A stretch of DNA of 64,000 bases, taken from NCBI RefSeq assembly GCF_026167665.1, contig NZ_CP098740.1, positions 372,001-436,000 of the forward strand. The letters run 5' to 3'. Position 1 is the stretch's first letter; each line of letters starts with the position of its first letter. Source of the stretch: Streptomyces drozdowiczii. GTDB taxonomy: Bacteria; Actinomycetota; Actinomycetes; Streptomycetales; Streptomycetaceae. Under the pieces are notes generated by a model. That model had not been told where the DNA came from, did not search any database, and worked only from the letters and a program-made list of their open reading frames with translations. Of the stretch, positions 7,661 to 15,974 are shown one piece after another. Position numbers and translations under genes: made by a program.

Positions 7661-8194
7661 ATGGACAACGGACGAGTGGACGAGGACGACCGCGAGAACG
7701 CCCACCGGGGGCGGAACGAGACGACCGAGGAACGGGCGGACCGGCGCTGGACGGAACTGCTCCAGGAGCTGCGGGTGGCGCAGACCGGGGTGCAGATCCT
7801 CTTCGGCTTCCTGCTCGCGGTGGTGTTCCAGCCGCGCTTCGGGACGCTCGCGGAGACCGACAAGACGATCTACGTGGTCACCGTGCTTCTGGGCTCCGCG
7901 ACGGCGGCCGCGCTGATCGGGCCCGTCTGCTACCACCGGCTGCTGACCGGCCGCCATCTGAAGCCGGAGACCGTGGTGTGGGCGTCGCGGCTCACCCTGC
8001 TCGGTCTCGTGCTGCTGTTCTGCACGATGTGTTCGGCCCTGCTGCTCATCATGCGGGTGGCCCTGCACAATACGCTCGCCCTGTGGCTGGTGGGCGGGAT
8101 GGCGCTCTGGTCGTTCATATGCTGGTTCGTCTTCCCGGTCTGGGCCATGACCCGCTCGTCCAACGGACACAACGACGCGGGCCGGGTCAAGTGA
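7661..8194 (+). CDS. DUF6328 family membrane protein
   Basis: A 177-residue protein. A charged N-terminus of about 30 residues leads into RWTELLQELRVAQTGVQILF and four hydrophobic segments (roughly residues 45-65, 80-100, 110-130 and 140-160), the pattern of the actinobacterial DUF6328 family. No catalytic motif is visible. A GGGAGGGAGGG ribosome-binding stretch precedes the ATG. Its stop is 13 bp from the convergent oxidoreductase gene. It probably sits in the cytoplasmic membrane, and its role is unknown. Confidence 0.8.
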   Translation: MDNGRVDEDDRENAHRGRNETTEERADRRWTELLQELRVAQTGVQILFGFLLAVVFQPRFGTLAETDKTIYVVTVLLGSATAAALIGPVCYHRLLTGRHLKPETVVWASRLTLLGLVLLFCTMCSALLLIMRVALHNTLALWLVGGMALWSFICWFVFPVWAMTRSSNGHNDAGRVK

Positions 8195-8207
8195 CCCCGT
8201 ACGCGCG

Positions 8208-9173
8208 TCACATGGCGCGCAGCGCGGGCAGCAGCTTCTCCTGGGCCCAGTCGATGAACGGCTTCTGGTGGTCTCCGCCGATCTGTACGAGGGCCACCTC
8301 GGTGAAGCCCGCGTCGACATAGGGGCGCACCGCTTCCACGAACTGCCCGACGTCGTCGCCGCAGGGCACCGCCTCGGCGATGTCGTCGGGCCGTACGTAC
8401 TGCGTGGCCTGGTCGAAGGCGGAGGGGCCCGGCAGCTCCGAGTTGACCTTCCAGCCGCCGACGGACCAGCGGAACTGGTCGTGGGCCCGCTTCACCGCCG
8501 CGTCGCGGTCGGGGTCGTAGCAGACGGGCAGCTGGCCGACCCGGGGCTTTCCGCCGCCGCCGTGCCGGTCGAAGTCGGTGAGCAGCTCCTCCTTGGGCTC
8601 GGTGGCGATCACCAGGTCCGCGAGCCGGCCCGCGATCTCGCAGGACCGGTCGCCGGAGACGGCGACACCGAGGGGCACGGCCACGTCGGGCAGGTCCCAC
8701 AGCTTGGCGTTCTCCACGTCGAAGTGGGGGCCGTGGTGGTTGACGTAGCCTCCGGCGAGGAGCGCCTTGATGATCTCCACGGCCTCTTCGAGCTTGTCGA
8801 GCCGCACCCGGGCGTCCGGCCAGCCGCCGCCCACGACGTGTTCGTTCAGGCTCTCGCCCGAGCCGAGTCCGAGCCGGAACCGCCCTTCGGAGAGCAGTTG
8901 CAGCGTCGCGGCCTTCTGCGCCACGACGGCCGGGTGGTAACGGGTGGTCGGGCAGGTCACGTACGTCATCAGCGGGATGCGGGTGGTGGCCTGCGCGGCG
9001 GCGCCCAGCACGCTCCAGGCGTACGGGGCGTGGCCCTGCGACTTCAGCCAGGGGAAGTAGTGGTCGGAGGTGACGGAGAAGTCGAAGCCGGCCTGTTCGG
9101 CGCCCACCACGTCCTCGACGAGGGCCCGCGGTCCCGACTGCTCGGTCATCATCGTGTATCCGAATTGCACCAT
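8208..9173 (-). CDS. LLM-class F420-dependent oxidoreductase (TIGR03557-like)
   Basis: A 321-residue luciferase-like monooxygenase/F420-dependent dehydrogenase. Family landmarks are the start VQFGYTMMTEQSGPRALVED, SVTSDHYFPWLKSQGHAP near residues 33-50, the LGLGSGESLNEHV loop around residue 100, and the C-terminal QIGGDHQKPFIDWAQ. These match the G6PDH-related F420 group abundant in actinomycetes, which move hydride between F420 and an unidentified substrate. The protein should be cytoplasmic. It is transcribed divergently from the VOC gene, across a 149-bp gap that contains a pair of direct repeats. Confidence 0.88.
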   Translation of the reverse strand: MVQFGYTMMTEQSGPRALVEDVVGAEQAGFDFSVTSDHYFPWLKSQGHAPYAWSVLGAAAQATTRIPLMTYVTCPTTRYHPAVVAQKAATLQLLSEGRFRLGLGSGESLNEHVVGGGWPDARVRLDKLEEAVEIIKALLAGGYVNHHGPHFDVENAKLWDLPDVAVPLGVAVSGDRSCEIAGRLADLVIATEPKEELLTDFDRHGGGGKPRVGQLPVCYDPDRDAAVKRAHDQFRWSVGGWKVNSELPGPSAFDQATQYVRPDDIAEAVPCGDDVGQFVEAVRPYVDAGFTEVALVQIGGDHQKPFIDWAQEKLLPALRAM

Positions 9174-9216
9174 ATGGGATGGGTTACCGATCCCCGGCGG
9201 TCGAAACGTACGGCTT

Positions 9217-9254
9217 CCGGATCATGTTTCCCCGGGGCCCCGGATCATGTTTCC
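9217..9254. repeat. Two direct copies of CCGGATCATGTTTCC, 23 bp apart
   Basis: Exact 15-bp copies occupy 9217-9231 and 9240-9254, between the divergent F420 oxidoreductase and VOC genes. The start-to-start distance of 23 bp is about two helical turns, as expected for cooperative binding of a regulator to one DNA face. The repeats lie 69-106 bp upstream of the VOC start. No regulator is assigned. Confidence 0.6.
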
Positions 9255-9322
9255 TCCGCGCCGGACGCGGAACCCTGGAGGGGGACGTCCGCATACCGCG
9301 TACCCCGAAAGCGAGGGAAGAC

Positions 9323-9700
9323 ATGGCTGTCGCGACCTACTGCCTGGTTGCCGTCGACTGTCCGGACCCGGCGGCGCTCGCCGGCTTCTACCAGAAGGTG
9401 CTGGGCGGGGAGGTGACGCACGACAACGACCGCTGGTACGACCTCCGGGTCCCCGGCGGGGCGCGCCTGGCCTTCCAGCTGGCCCCCGACTACCGCCCGC
9501 CGGAGTGGCCGCGCGCCGACCGGAACTCCCAGCAGGCGCACCTGGACTTCGAGGTGGAGGACATGGAGGCCGCCCAGCGCGACGTGCTCGCCCTGGGGGC
9601 CACACCGCTCGACGTGGACGACGACGGCGGCAAGCGCGGCTTCCGGGTCTTCGCGGACCCGGCGGGGCACCCGTTCTGCCTGTGCAACGGCGGCGGCTGA
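9323..9700 (+). CDS. VOC family (glyoxalase/dioxygenase fold) protein
   Basis: A 125-residue single-domain vicinal-oxygen-chelate protein. The VOC pattern is visible in YCLVAVDCPDPAALAGFYQK at the start, AHLDFEVEDMEAAQRDVLAL in the middle and ADPAGHPFCLC at the end. These provide the His/Glu-type positions used for metal binding in active members. The ATG at 9323 is preceded by GAGGGAAG. It is probably a small cytoplasmic enzyme or a resistance-type binding protein. The substrate cannot be read from the sequence. It converges with the HAD gene across a 12-bp gap. Confidence 0.85.
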   Translation: MAVATYCLVAVDCPDPAALAGFYQKVLGGEVTHDNDRWYDLRVPGGARLAFQLAPDYRPPEWPRADRNSQQAHLDFEVEDMEAAQRDVLALGATPLDVDDDGGKRGFRVFADPAGHPFCLCNGGG

Positions 9701-9712
9701 GGGCGCGCGGCC

Positions 9713-10381
9713 TCAGGGGCTCATCCGGGCGATGACGCCGGAGTCGAGGCGGCCCAGGAGCGCGGCCGGGGATTCGTGGACCTCCACGGCTCCGGCCGCT
9801 TCCAGGTCCGCCCGGGGGATGCCGCCCGACAGCAGGCCCACGGCGGGGACCGACGCCTTGGTCGCCGCCGCCATGTCCCACACGGAGTCGCCGATGTACA
9901 CGGCCTCCTCGCTGGTGGCGCCGGCGAGGTCCATCGCGTGGCGGATCGGGTCCGGGGCGGGCTTGCCCTCGTCCACGTCGTCGGAGCTGGCGGTGCCGGA
10001 GATGACGTCGTCGGCGTCGAGCGCGCGCCGCAGGGCCTTCAGTTCGGGGCCGGAGGCGGAGGTGGCGAGGACGATCGTCCAGCCCCGGCCGGCCAGGGCG
10101 CGCAGCAGGTCCGCCGCGCCCTCCAGCGGGGGCAGGCGTTCGAAGTAGGTGGCGTACAGCGCGGAGTGGGTGGCGCTGATCTCGGCGTCCTGTTCCCGGT
10201 CCCGGCCGGGGCCCAGCAGATGGGCGACGAGGTCGCCGGAGCCCAGGCCGATCGCGCGGTGGATCGCGGGCATCGGCACGGTGTGCCCGGCCTGGTGGAA
10301 CGCCTCCCACCACGCGGTGACGTGCAGGTAGTTGGTGTCGACCAGGGTGCCGTCCACGTCGAACAGTGCGGCGCGCGTCAT
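9713..10381 (-). CDS. HAD-family hydrolase (phosphoglycolate phosphatase-like)
   Basis: A 222-residue haloacid-dehalogenase phosphatase with all four motifs: LFDVDGTLVDTN (nucleophile Asp) at the N-terminus, VLATSAS (motif II Ser/Thr), a Lys in DEGKPAPDP, and VYIGDSVWDM (motif IV acidic pair). The helical insert after motif I marks a C1-type cap, as in phosphoglycolate phosphatase or beta-phosphoglucomutase relatives. It is cytoplasmic. It is followed on the same strand by nothing closer than the convergent VOC gene, and preceded 34 bp upstream by the isochorismatase-like gene, so the two are probably co-transcribed. Confidence 0.88.
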   Translation of the reverse strand: MTRAALFDVDGTLVDTNYLHVTAWWEAFHQAGHTVPMPAIHRAIGLGSGDLVAHLLGPGRDREQDAEISATHSALYATYFERLPPLEGAADLLRALAGRGWTIVLATSASGPELKALRRALDADDVISGTASSDDVDEGKPAPDPIRHAMDLAGATSEEAVYIGDSVWDMAAATKASVPAVGLLSGGIPRADLEAAGAVEVHESPAALLGRLDSGVIARMSP

Positions 10382-10415
10382 GGGGGTCCTTTCCTGCCGG
10401 CGTGGCCCGCCGGTG

Positions 10416-10961
10416 TCAGAGGGCGATCTCTTCGGCGGCGCACACCCGGGCGCCCATGTTCCGTTCGGTCATCCGGAGCGCGGCGTCGGCCAGGTCGGCG
10501 TGGATGTGGGCCACCCCGTCACGGGGGATGGTCAGGTCCATGTGCCGGATGTGCGCGTCGAGCGCGGAGTAGAGGATGCACTGCTCCGTCACCTGGCCGG
10601 TCAGGACGAGGTGGCCGACGTCCAGCTGGTGGAGCAGGTACGGCAGGGGCGTCTCGTAGAAGATCGAGTGCCGGGCCTTGACCACGAAGAGCGAGTTGTC
10701 GTCGGGCTTCAGCGGTTCCACCAGGTCGGGACGCGCGCCCGCCATGGCCGCCTCCACGATCTCCCCGTGGTGGGACCGCCAGTCGCCGAAGTTGTCGTTG
10801 GCGTAGATCACGAGGGAACCGCTGCCCCGGGCCGCCTTCAGCATGTCCGCGATGACCGGCACGGCCCGCTCGGCCGACGGAAGGAGCTGGTCGGCGTCCT
10901 GGTGGTCGTACGGGTTGATCATGTCGATGACGATCAGCGCCTTGCGGGACATGGTTGTCAT
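10416..10961 (-). CDS. Cysteine hydrolase / isochorismatase-family protein
   Basis: A 181-residue isochorismatase-fold protein. The catalytic triad positions are visible: Asp in ALIVIDMINPYD, Lys in LFVVKARHSIF, and Cys in LTGQVTEQCILYSALDA. Family members hydrolyse amides or enol ethers such as nicotinamide or isochorismate, but the precise substrate here is not evident. I start at the ATG giving MTTMSRK; an internal ATG nine bases later is possible. It lies in a minus-strand row with the epimerase gene (41-bp gap) and the HAD gene. Confidence 0.85.
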   Translation of the reverse strand: MTTMSRKALIVIDMINPYDHQDADQLLPSAERAVPVIADMLKAARGSGSLVIYANDNFGDWRSHHGEIVEAAMAGARPDLVEPLKPDDNSLFVVKARHSIFYETPLPYLLHQLDVGHLVLTGQVTEQCILYSALDAHIRHMDLTIPRDGVAHIHADLADAALRMTERNMGARVCAAEEIAL

Positions 10962-11002
10962 GGTGGCATCCGGCGGCTTTCGCGGCGAACCGTCCGGTGC
11001 CC

Positions 11003-12040
11003 TCAGCTCCACCGGCTCCCCGCCAGCGGGGCGGTCTCCTCGCCCGTGCCGCGTACGACGCCGCGCAGGAAGGCCGTCAGCGCCTCGGACGCCGAGTAGC
11101 GGGGCCGCCAGCCCAGTTCCTCGTGCGCCCGGGCGCAGTCCATGACGGGCAGGCGCAGCACGGCGTCGAAGAGGTGGGGCGACGCCGGGACCGCCCGCGC
11201 GTGCCAGGCGGTCGCCAGGGCTCCGCGTACGAGCGGCACGGGCGCGCGTACCACCCGCGCGTCGAGGAGGGCGCCGAGGGAGTGGGCGTCGGTGACGGTG
11301 TCGGCGGCCAGGTTGAAGGGGCCGCGGACGTCGCCGAGCACGGCGAGCCGGTACGCCTCGGCCGCGTCGTCCGTGTGCAGCACCTGGAACCTCAGCCCCT
11401 CCAGATCGGGCACGAAGGGGAGCAGGTCGGGGCGGAGGAGCACGCCGGGGAGGTACTTCCCGCCGAAGATGCGCCGCTGCTCGGGGGCGGCCGTCTCCTT
11501 GAAGAGGAAGCCGGGCCGCATCCGTACCACCCGGATCTGCGGGTGGCGCAGCTCGAAGGTGTCCAGGACCCGTTCCAGGTACGCCTTCTCCCGGCAGTAG
11601 GCGGCGTCCGGCCAGCCATGGGTCGGCCACTGCTCGTTCACCCCGGGCTCCCGCTTGGGCCCGGGCGAGTAGGCGCCCACGGATGAGGCGTGGACCAGCG
11701 CCGGGACGCCGGCCGTGCGCACCGCGTCGAGGACGCGGAGGGAGCCCTCGACGTTGCTGCGCCAGGTGACGACGGGATCGTGGGTGGGCTGGAAGCGCCA
11801 GGCCAGGTGGACGACGGCGTCCGCGCCCGTGAGCAGGGAGCCGAGCCTCTGGGCGCTGTCCGGGTGGGAGAGGTCCACCCTCCCCCACTCGACGCCGGGC
11901 AGGGTGAGGTCGGGCAGCCTTCGGGCCAGGCCGAGTACTGAGCCGACGTCGGGATCCTGCGAGAGGGCCCGTACGAGGCTCGTGCCCACGTTGCCGGTGG
12001 CGCCCGTGACGGCGACGCGCAGCCCTTGCGATGCGTTCAC
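11003..12040 (-). CDS. NAD-dependent epimerase/dehydratase (extended SDR)
   Basis: A 345-residue extended SDR starting at GTG. The Rossmann motif VTGATGNVGTSLVRAL is at residues 10-25, DAVVHLAWRF near 75, and the catalytic region VHASSVGAYSPG has the Tyr; the usual following Lys is supplied by the YCREKAYLE segment. The C-terminal part (FQVLHTDDAAEAYRLAV) is the substrate-binding lobe. It likely acts on a nucleotide sugar or related metabolite. It lies between the alcohol dehydrogenase and isochorismatase genes on the same strand with short gaps, suggesting one transcript. Confidence 0.82.
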   Translation of the reverse strand: MNASQGLRVAVTGATGNVGTSLVRALSQDPDVGSVLGLARRLPDLTLPGVEWGRVDLSHPDSAQRLGSLLTGADAVVHLAWRFQPTHDPVVTWRSNVEGSLRVLDAVRTAGVPALVHASSVGAYSPGPKREPGVNEQWPTHGWPDAAYCREKAYLERVLDTFELRHPQIRVVRMRPGFLFKETAAPEQRRIFGGKYLPGVLLRPDLLPFVPDLEGLRFQVLHTDDAAEAYRLAVLGDVRGPFNLAADTVTDAHSLGALLDARVVRAPVPLVRGALATAWHARAVPASPHLFDAVLRLPVMDCARAHEELGWRPRYSASEALTAFLRGVVRGTGEETAPLAGSRWS

Positions 12041-12062
12041 GGTGACTCCTCACGTCGCGGCG

Positions 12063-13253
12063 TCAGGGCCGCAGCAGCGTCTTGACCATGCCGTCGGCCT
12101 TGGCCTGGAAGGTCTCGTACGCCTTCGGGCCGTCCTCCAGCGGAAGGTGGTGCGTGGCGAAGCCGTCCACGCCCAGCGGGTCGTCGTCCACGAGCAGCGG
12201 CAGGATGTCGGGCACCCAGTGCTTGACGTTCGCCTGGCCCATCCGGAACTGGATCTGCTTGTCGAACATGGTGAGCAGGGGCAGCGGGTCGACGGAGCCT
12301 CCGTAGACGCCGGAGATGGAGACGGTGCCGCCCCGGCGGACCGCGTCGATGGCGGTGAGCAGGGCGGTGAGGCGGTCGATGCCCGCGTGCTCCATGAGCT
12401 TGCGGGCCGCGGTGTCCGGCAGGAGCCCGGTGGCCCACTGGCCGGCCTTGCCGATCGGTGTCCCGGTGGCGTGGGCCTCCATGCCGACGGCGTCGATGAC
12501 CGCGTCGGTGCCCCGGCCGCCGGTGAGGTCCCTGACCGCGTCCGCGAGGTCCTTGCCGTAGCGGCCCAGGTCGAGGGTCTGGACGCCGTGTGCGGCGGCG
12601 CGGGCGAGGCGTTCCGGGACCAGGTCCACGCCGATGACCAGGCCGGCGCCCCGGTGCAGGGCGATGCGGGCGGCCATGTCGCCGATCGGGCCCAGGCCGA
12701 GGACGGTGACACTGCCGCCGGGCGGGATCGCGGCGTACTCGACGGCCTGCCAGGCGGTGGGCAGCACGTCGGAGAGGTAGACGAACCGGTCGTCCGGCGG
12801 TCCGTCGGGGACCTTGATGGGCAGCGTGTTGCCGAAGGGGACCCGCAGCAGCTCGGCCTGTCCGCCGGGCACCTGCCCGTAGAGCTTGGTGTAGCCGAAG
12901 AGCGACGCGCCGGTGCCGTACTCCCTGACCTGCGTGGTCTCGCACTGCGAGTGCAGGCCCTGGTCGCACATGAAGCAGGTGCCGCACGAGACGTTGAACG
13001 GGACGACGACCCGGTCGCCGCGCGACACGGCGGTCACCTCGGGACCCGTCACCTCCACGACGCCCATCGGCTCGTGGCCCAGGATGTCGCCGGGGTCGAG
13101 GTACGGTCCGAGCACTTCGTACAGATGGAGGTCCGATCCGCAGATGCCGGTCGAGGTGACCCGGATGATGATGTCCGTCGGGTCCTGGATGACCGGGTCG
13201 GGAACGGTCTCGACGCGGACGTCACGCTTTCCTTGCCAGGTCAGTGCGCGCAT
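12063..13253 (-). CDS. Zinc-dependent medium-chain alcohol dehydrogenase
   Basis: A 396-residue MDR protein, formaldehyde/glutathione-type in layout. Catalytic zinc ligands are visible in STGICGSDLHLYE (Cys) and LGHEPMGVVE (His-Glu). A Cys-rich structural-zinc-like loop follows in VSCGTCFMCDQGLHSQC. The Rossmann motif VTVLGLGPIGDMAARIA is near residue 190. It should oxidise an alcohol or aldehyde with NAD(P). The ATG at 13253 is preceded by GAGGAG, so I prefer it to an in-frame start 17 codons upstream. It is first in the minus-strand group 13253 to 9713. Confidence 0.88.
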   Translation of the reverse strand: MRALTWQGKRDVRVETVPDPVIQDPTDIIIRVTSTGICGSDLHLYEVLGPYLDPGDILGHEPMGVVEVTGPEVTAVSRGDRVVVPFNVSCGTCFMCDQGLHSQCETTQVREYGTGASLFGYTKLYGQVPGGQAELLRVPFGNTLPIKVPDGPPDDRFVYLSDVLPTAWQAVEYAAIPPGGSVTVLGLGPIGDMAARIALHRGAGLVIGVDLVPERLARAAAHGVQTLDLGRYGKDLADAVRDLTGGRGTDAVIDAVGMEAHATGTPIGKAGQWATGLLPDTAARKLMEHAGIDRLTALLTAIDAVRRGGTVSISGVYGGSVDPLPLLTMFDKQIQFRMGQANVKHWVPDILPLLVDDDPLGVDGFATHHLPLEDGPKAYETFQAKADGMVKTLLRP

Positions 13254-13275
13254 GAGTGGTCTCCTCGCTGTCGGG

Positions 13276-13455
13276 TCAGTGGCGGTCCGTGCGGCGTGCC
13301 GCATTGGCCTCCGCCTGGGCGATCCGTCCGGCGGTCTCGCGCCGGCGCCCCTCCGCCTTCAGGCTCTCGTCGCCCAGCGCGGCGCCGTCCGACTTGAGCT
13401 TCGCCGCCTTCGCCCTCATGGCCAGGGCGCGTGCGATTTCGGCATGCCGTCCCAT
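13276..13455 (-). CDS. Small hydrophilic protein (59 residues), CsbD-like in character
   Basis: A 59-residue, Ala/Lys/Arg-rich helical protein (MGRHAEIARALAMRAKAAKL...), with no hydrophobic segment and no cysteine. The repetitive KAEG..RRETAGRIAQAEAN pattern is reminiscent of CsbD-type stress proteins, but the match is too weak to assign. A GGGAGG lies about 12 nt upstream of the ATG, slightly far. It lies directly upstream of the zinc dehydrogenase, so the two may share a transcript. Confidence 0.55.
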   Translation of the reverse strand: MGRHAEIARALAMRAKAAKLKSDGAALGDESLKAEGRRRETAGRIAQAEANAARRTDRH

Positions 13456-13554
13456 ATCTGCTCGGTTCCTCCCGGTCGTCCCGCGGGCGTGCCCGCACAG
13501 CGGTTCCGTGCGACGGGTTCCCACGGAATCCGGGTTCAACCGGAATGACCGATT

Positions 13555-13569
13555 CGGTCCGGCGGACCG
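13555..13569. promoter_or_regulatory. Palindrome CGGTCCGGCGGACCG, possible operator
   Basis: A perfect 6-bp inverted repeat with a 3-bp spacer. Outside one extra T the flanks also pair (GAT..ATC). It sits 35 bp upstream of the sigma-B-like -35 of the P450 gene. It could bind a TetR-type dimer, but no partner is identified. Confidence 0.3.
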
Positions 13570-13603
13570 ATCGGGGCGTACGAAAGCGCTCCCGGCCGGT
13601 CCC

Positions 13604-13628
13604 GCATGTCCCCGGGCGGTACGGGTAC
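13604..13628 (+). promoter_or_regulatory. Sigma-B-type promoter candidate upstream of the CYP152 gene
   Basis: GCAT at 13604-13607, a 15-nt spacer, and GGGTAC at 13623-13628 match the Streptomyces sigma-B consensus GNNT-N14-16-GGGTAC/T. The predicted leader to the ATG is about 150 nt. In G+C-rich DNA the loose -35 half is not strongly discriminating. Confidence 0.4.
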
Positions 13629-13782
13629 CCGCCTGGCCAGGCTCCCGGCGTACGCGGGAGCAGGCGCTGCCGGTTGGGACCACAGCCGCAGCGCCGTCCA
13701 GCGGACCCCGAGTCGCGCGCCCGTCCCGGTGCGCCCAGGATCGACGGCGGGGCGCACCTCCTTCCTGTTCTACGGAGAGTTC

Positions 13783-15000
13783 ATGGCCGACAGCACCCTG
13801 TCCCTCCTGCTCCAGGGTTACGCATGGCTGCCCGACCGTCGGCGGCGCAGCGGCGGAGCACCGGTCCGCACCCGGCTGCTCGGCAAACGGGTGATCGCGC
13901 TGCACGGGCCGGCCGCCGTCCGCTTCTTCTACGACGAGGAGCACATCCACCGCCAGGGGGCGCTGCCGGAACCGGTCATCGACACGCTGTTCGGCCAGGG
14001 GGCGGTGCACACCCTGGACGGTGAGCCGCACCGGGCGCGCAAGGGCATGTTCCTCCACCTGCTGAAAGATCCGGAGGGCGTACGGGCGCTGACGGACCGG
14101 GTCGCCCTGGAGTGGAAGGACGCCGTGGCCGGGTGGGCGGTCCGGGGCAGGGTCGTGCTGTTCGACGAGGTGGCCGGGGTGCTCACCCGCGCCGTCCACG
14201 CGTGGGCCGGGGTGCCGCTGACGGAGGGCGAGGCGGACGGCGTGGCGCGTGACCTGGTGGCCATGGTGGACGGGTTCGCGTCGGCCGGGCCCCGGCAGTT
14301 GCGCGCCCGGGTCGCCCGGCGCCGGCAGGAGAGGCGTCTGGCCCGCCTGGTGGAGCGGGAACGCGACGGCGGCGACAGCGCGGTTCGCGCTACCCCGTTC
14401 CGTACCGTCGTTCACCATCGCGATGCCGACGGCGCGCTGCTCGATCCCCGGACGGCGGCCGTCGAGGTGCTCAACATCGTGCGCCCGACCGTCGCGGTGA
14501 GCTGGTTCGCGGTGTTCGCGGCGCACGCCCTGCACCGGTGGCCGGAGCACCGTGCGGCGCTCCGCGACGGCGATCCCGCATTCGCCCTGGCCTTCGCGCA
14601 GGAGGTCCGCCGCTTCTACCCGTTCGCCCCGTTCATCGGTGGTCTCGCGGCGGACCGGCTGGACTGGGAGGGCCGCGCCATCCGGCCGGGGACGCTGGTG
14701 CTCCTCGACCTGTACGGCCAGAACCACGACCCGGACCTGTGGCCCCGGCCCTACGTCTTCGACCCCGCGCGCTTCCACGGCACGCCGGTGCGGCCCGACG
14801 AGCTGGTCCCGCAGGGCGGCGGCGACCCGGCGGCGGGACACCGCTGCCCGGGCGAGGACATCACCCTGGCGCTGCTCTCCGCCCTCGCGGTGCTGCTGTC
14901 CGGCCTCGCGTACCGGGTGCCGGAGCAGGACCTCTCCATCCCGCTCCACCGCGTCCCGACGGCGCCCCGGAGCGGATTCGTCATCGAGGACGTCCGGTAA
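13783..15000 (+). CDS. Cytochrome P450 of the CYP152 (fatty-acid peroxygenase) type
   Basis: A 405-residue P450 whose motifs fit the H2O2-using CYP152 peroxygenases that hydroxylate or decarboxylate fatty acids. The Arg-Pro pair in NIVRPTVAVSW replaces the usual acid-alcohol pair and binds the substrate carboxylate in that family. The K-helix is FAQEVRRFYPFAPF, LLDLYGQNHDPDLW is near residue 310, and the haem Cys is in GHRCPGED. The length matches the family (about 420). I use the ATG at 13783 because it follows a CGGAGAG site; an upstream in-frame start would add Pro/Arg-rich sequence. It is followed by an SDR and a PLP enzyme on the same strand. Confidence 0.85.
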   Translation: MADSTLSLLLQGYAWLPDRRRRSGGAPVRTRLLGKRVIALHGPAAVRFFYDEEHIHRQGALPEPVIDTLFGQGAVHTLDGEPHRARKGMFLHLLKDPEGVRALTDRVALEWKDAVAGWAVRGRVVLFDEVAGVLTRAVHAWAGVPLTEGEADGVARDLVAMVDGFASAGPRQLRARVARRRQERRLARLVERERDGGDSAVRATPFRTVVHHRDADGALLDPRTAAVEVLNIVRPTVAVSWFAVFAAHALHRWPEHRAALRDGDPAFALAFAQEVRRFYPFAPFIGGLAADRLDWEGRAIRPGTLVLLDLYGQNHDPDLWPRPYVFDPARFHGTPVRPDELVPQGGGDPAAGHRCPGEDITLALLSALAVLLSGLAYRVPEQDLSIPLHRVPTAPRSGFVIEDVR

Positions 15001-15043
15001 CCCCCGGGCCGACCCCCACGACCAGCAACGGAAGAAGAGCCCC

Positions 15044-15925
15044 ATGAGCACACCCGGCCAGGACCCCACCGAGCGCTTCCCGAAGCCCGACTTCCCGCAG
15101 CAGGGGCAGGAGCACCCCGGCTGGACCGGCCCCATGGACCCGCCGCCCGACCACGGCGAGGACTCCTACCGGGGCCATGGACTCCTGAAGGACCGCAAGG
15201 CCGTGGTGACCGGGGGCGACTCCGGGATCGGCCGCGCCGTCGCGCTGGCCTTCGCCCGCGAGGGGGCGGATGTGCTGATCACCCACCTCGACAGCGAGGA
15301 GGACGAGGCCCGGGAGACCGCCCGGCTGGTCGAGGACGCGGGCCGGCAGGCGCTGACCGAGGCGTGCGACATCCGGGACGAGAAGCAGTGCCGCGCCCTG
15401 ATCGGCAGCGCGGTGCAGGAGTTCGGGCGGATCGACGTCCTCGTCAACAACGCGGCCTACCAGATGGCGCAGCCCGACGGGATCTCCGCGATCTCCACGG
15501 AGCAGTTCGACCGGGTGCTGCGCACCAACCTGTACGGGATGTTCTGGCTGTGCAAGATGGCCCTGCCGCACATCCCGGCGGGCGGGTCCATCATCAACAC
15601 CACGTCGGTGCAGGCGTACAAGCCGAGTCCGCATCTGCTGGACTACGCCATGACCAAGGGCGCCATCGTCACGTTCACCCAGGGCCTCGCGCAGATGCTG
15701 GCGTCCGACGGCATCCGGGTGAACGCCGTGGCGCCCGGGCCGGTGTGGACGCCGCTGATTCCGGCGACGCTGCCGGACACGAAGGAGTTCGGGAAGCAGA
15801 GTCCGCTGGGGCGGCCCGCCCAGCCCGCCGAGATGGCTCCGGCGTACGTGTTCCTCGCGTCCGGCAACGCGAGTTTCATCACCGGGGAGATCGTGAACGC
15901 GACCGGCGGCACGCCGCTCCCGTAG
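15044..15925 (+). CDS. SDR family oxidoreductase (general-stress Gsp39/YhdF-like)
   Basis: A 293-residue classical SDR with the long Pro-rich N-terminus (FPKPDFPQQGQEHPG) typical of the general-stress group. It has AVVTGGDSGIGRAVALAFAR for cofactor binding, DVLVNNAAYQM, the Ser in NTTSVQAYKPS, and Tyr-x-x-x-Lys in LDYAMTKGA. Family members are NAD(P)-dependent dehydrogenases annotated as glucose 1-dehydrogenase-like and often part of stress regulons. It starts 43 bp after the P450 stop, so co-transcription is likely. The real substrate is unknown. Confidence 0.88.
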   Translation: MSTPGQDPTERFPKPDFPQQGQEHPGWTGPMDPPPDHGEDSYRGHGLLKDRKAVVTGGDSGIGRAVALAFAREGADVLITHLDSEEDEARETARLVEDAGRQALTEACDIRDEKQCRALIGSAVQEFGRIDVLVNNAAYQMAQPDGISAISTEQFDRVLRTNLYGMFWLCKMALPHIPAGGSIINTTSVQAYKPSPHLLDYAMTKGAIVTFTQGLAQMLASDGIRVNAVAPGPVWTPLIPATLPDTKEFGKQSPLGRPAQPAEMAPAYVFLASGNASFITGEIVNATGGTPLP

Positions 15926-15974
15926 GCCGTACGGCGTACGGGTTGACGGGGCGGACCACGGGAAGGCGGCGGAC

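Larger units (their letters stand above)
13456..13782. other. Intergenic region with promoter candidate and palindrome
   Basis: These 327 bp lie between the 59-aa gene (minus) and the P450 gene (plus), and I see no gene. They contain a sigma-B-type promoter candidate at 13604-13628 and the palindrome CGGTCC-GGC-GGACCG at 13555-13569. A Shine-Dalgarno-like CGGAGAG precedes the P450 ATG. Confidence 0.5.
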
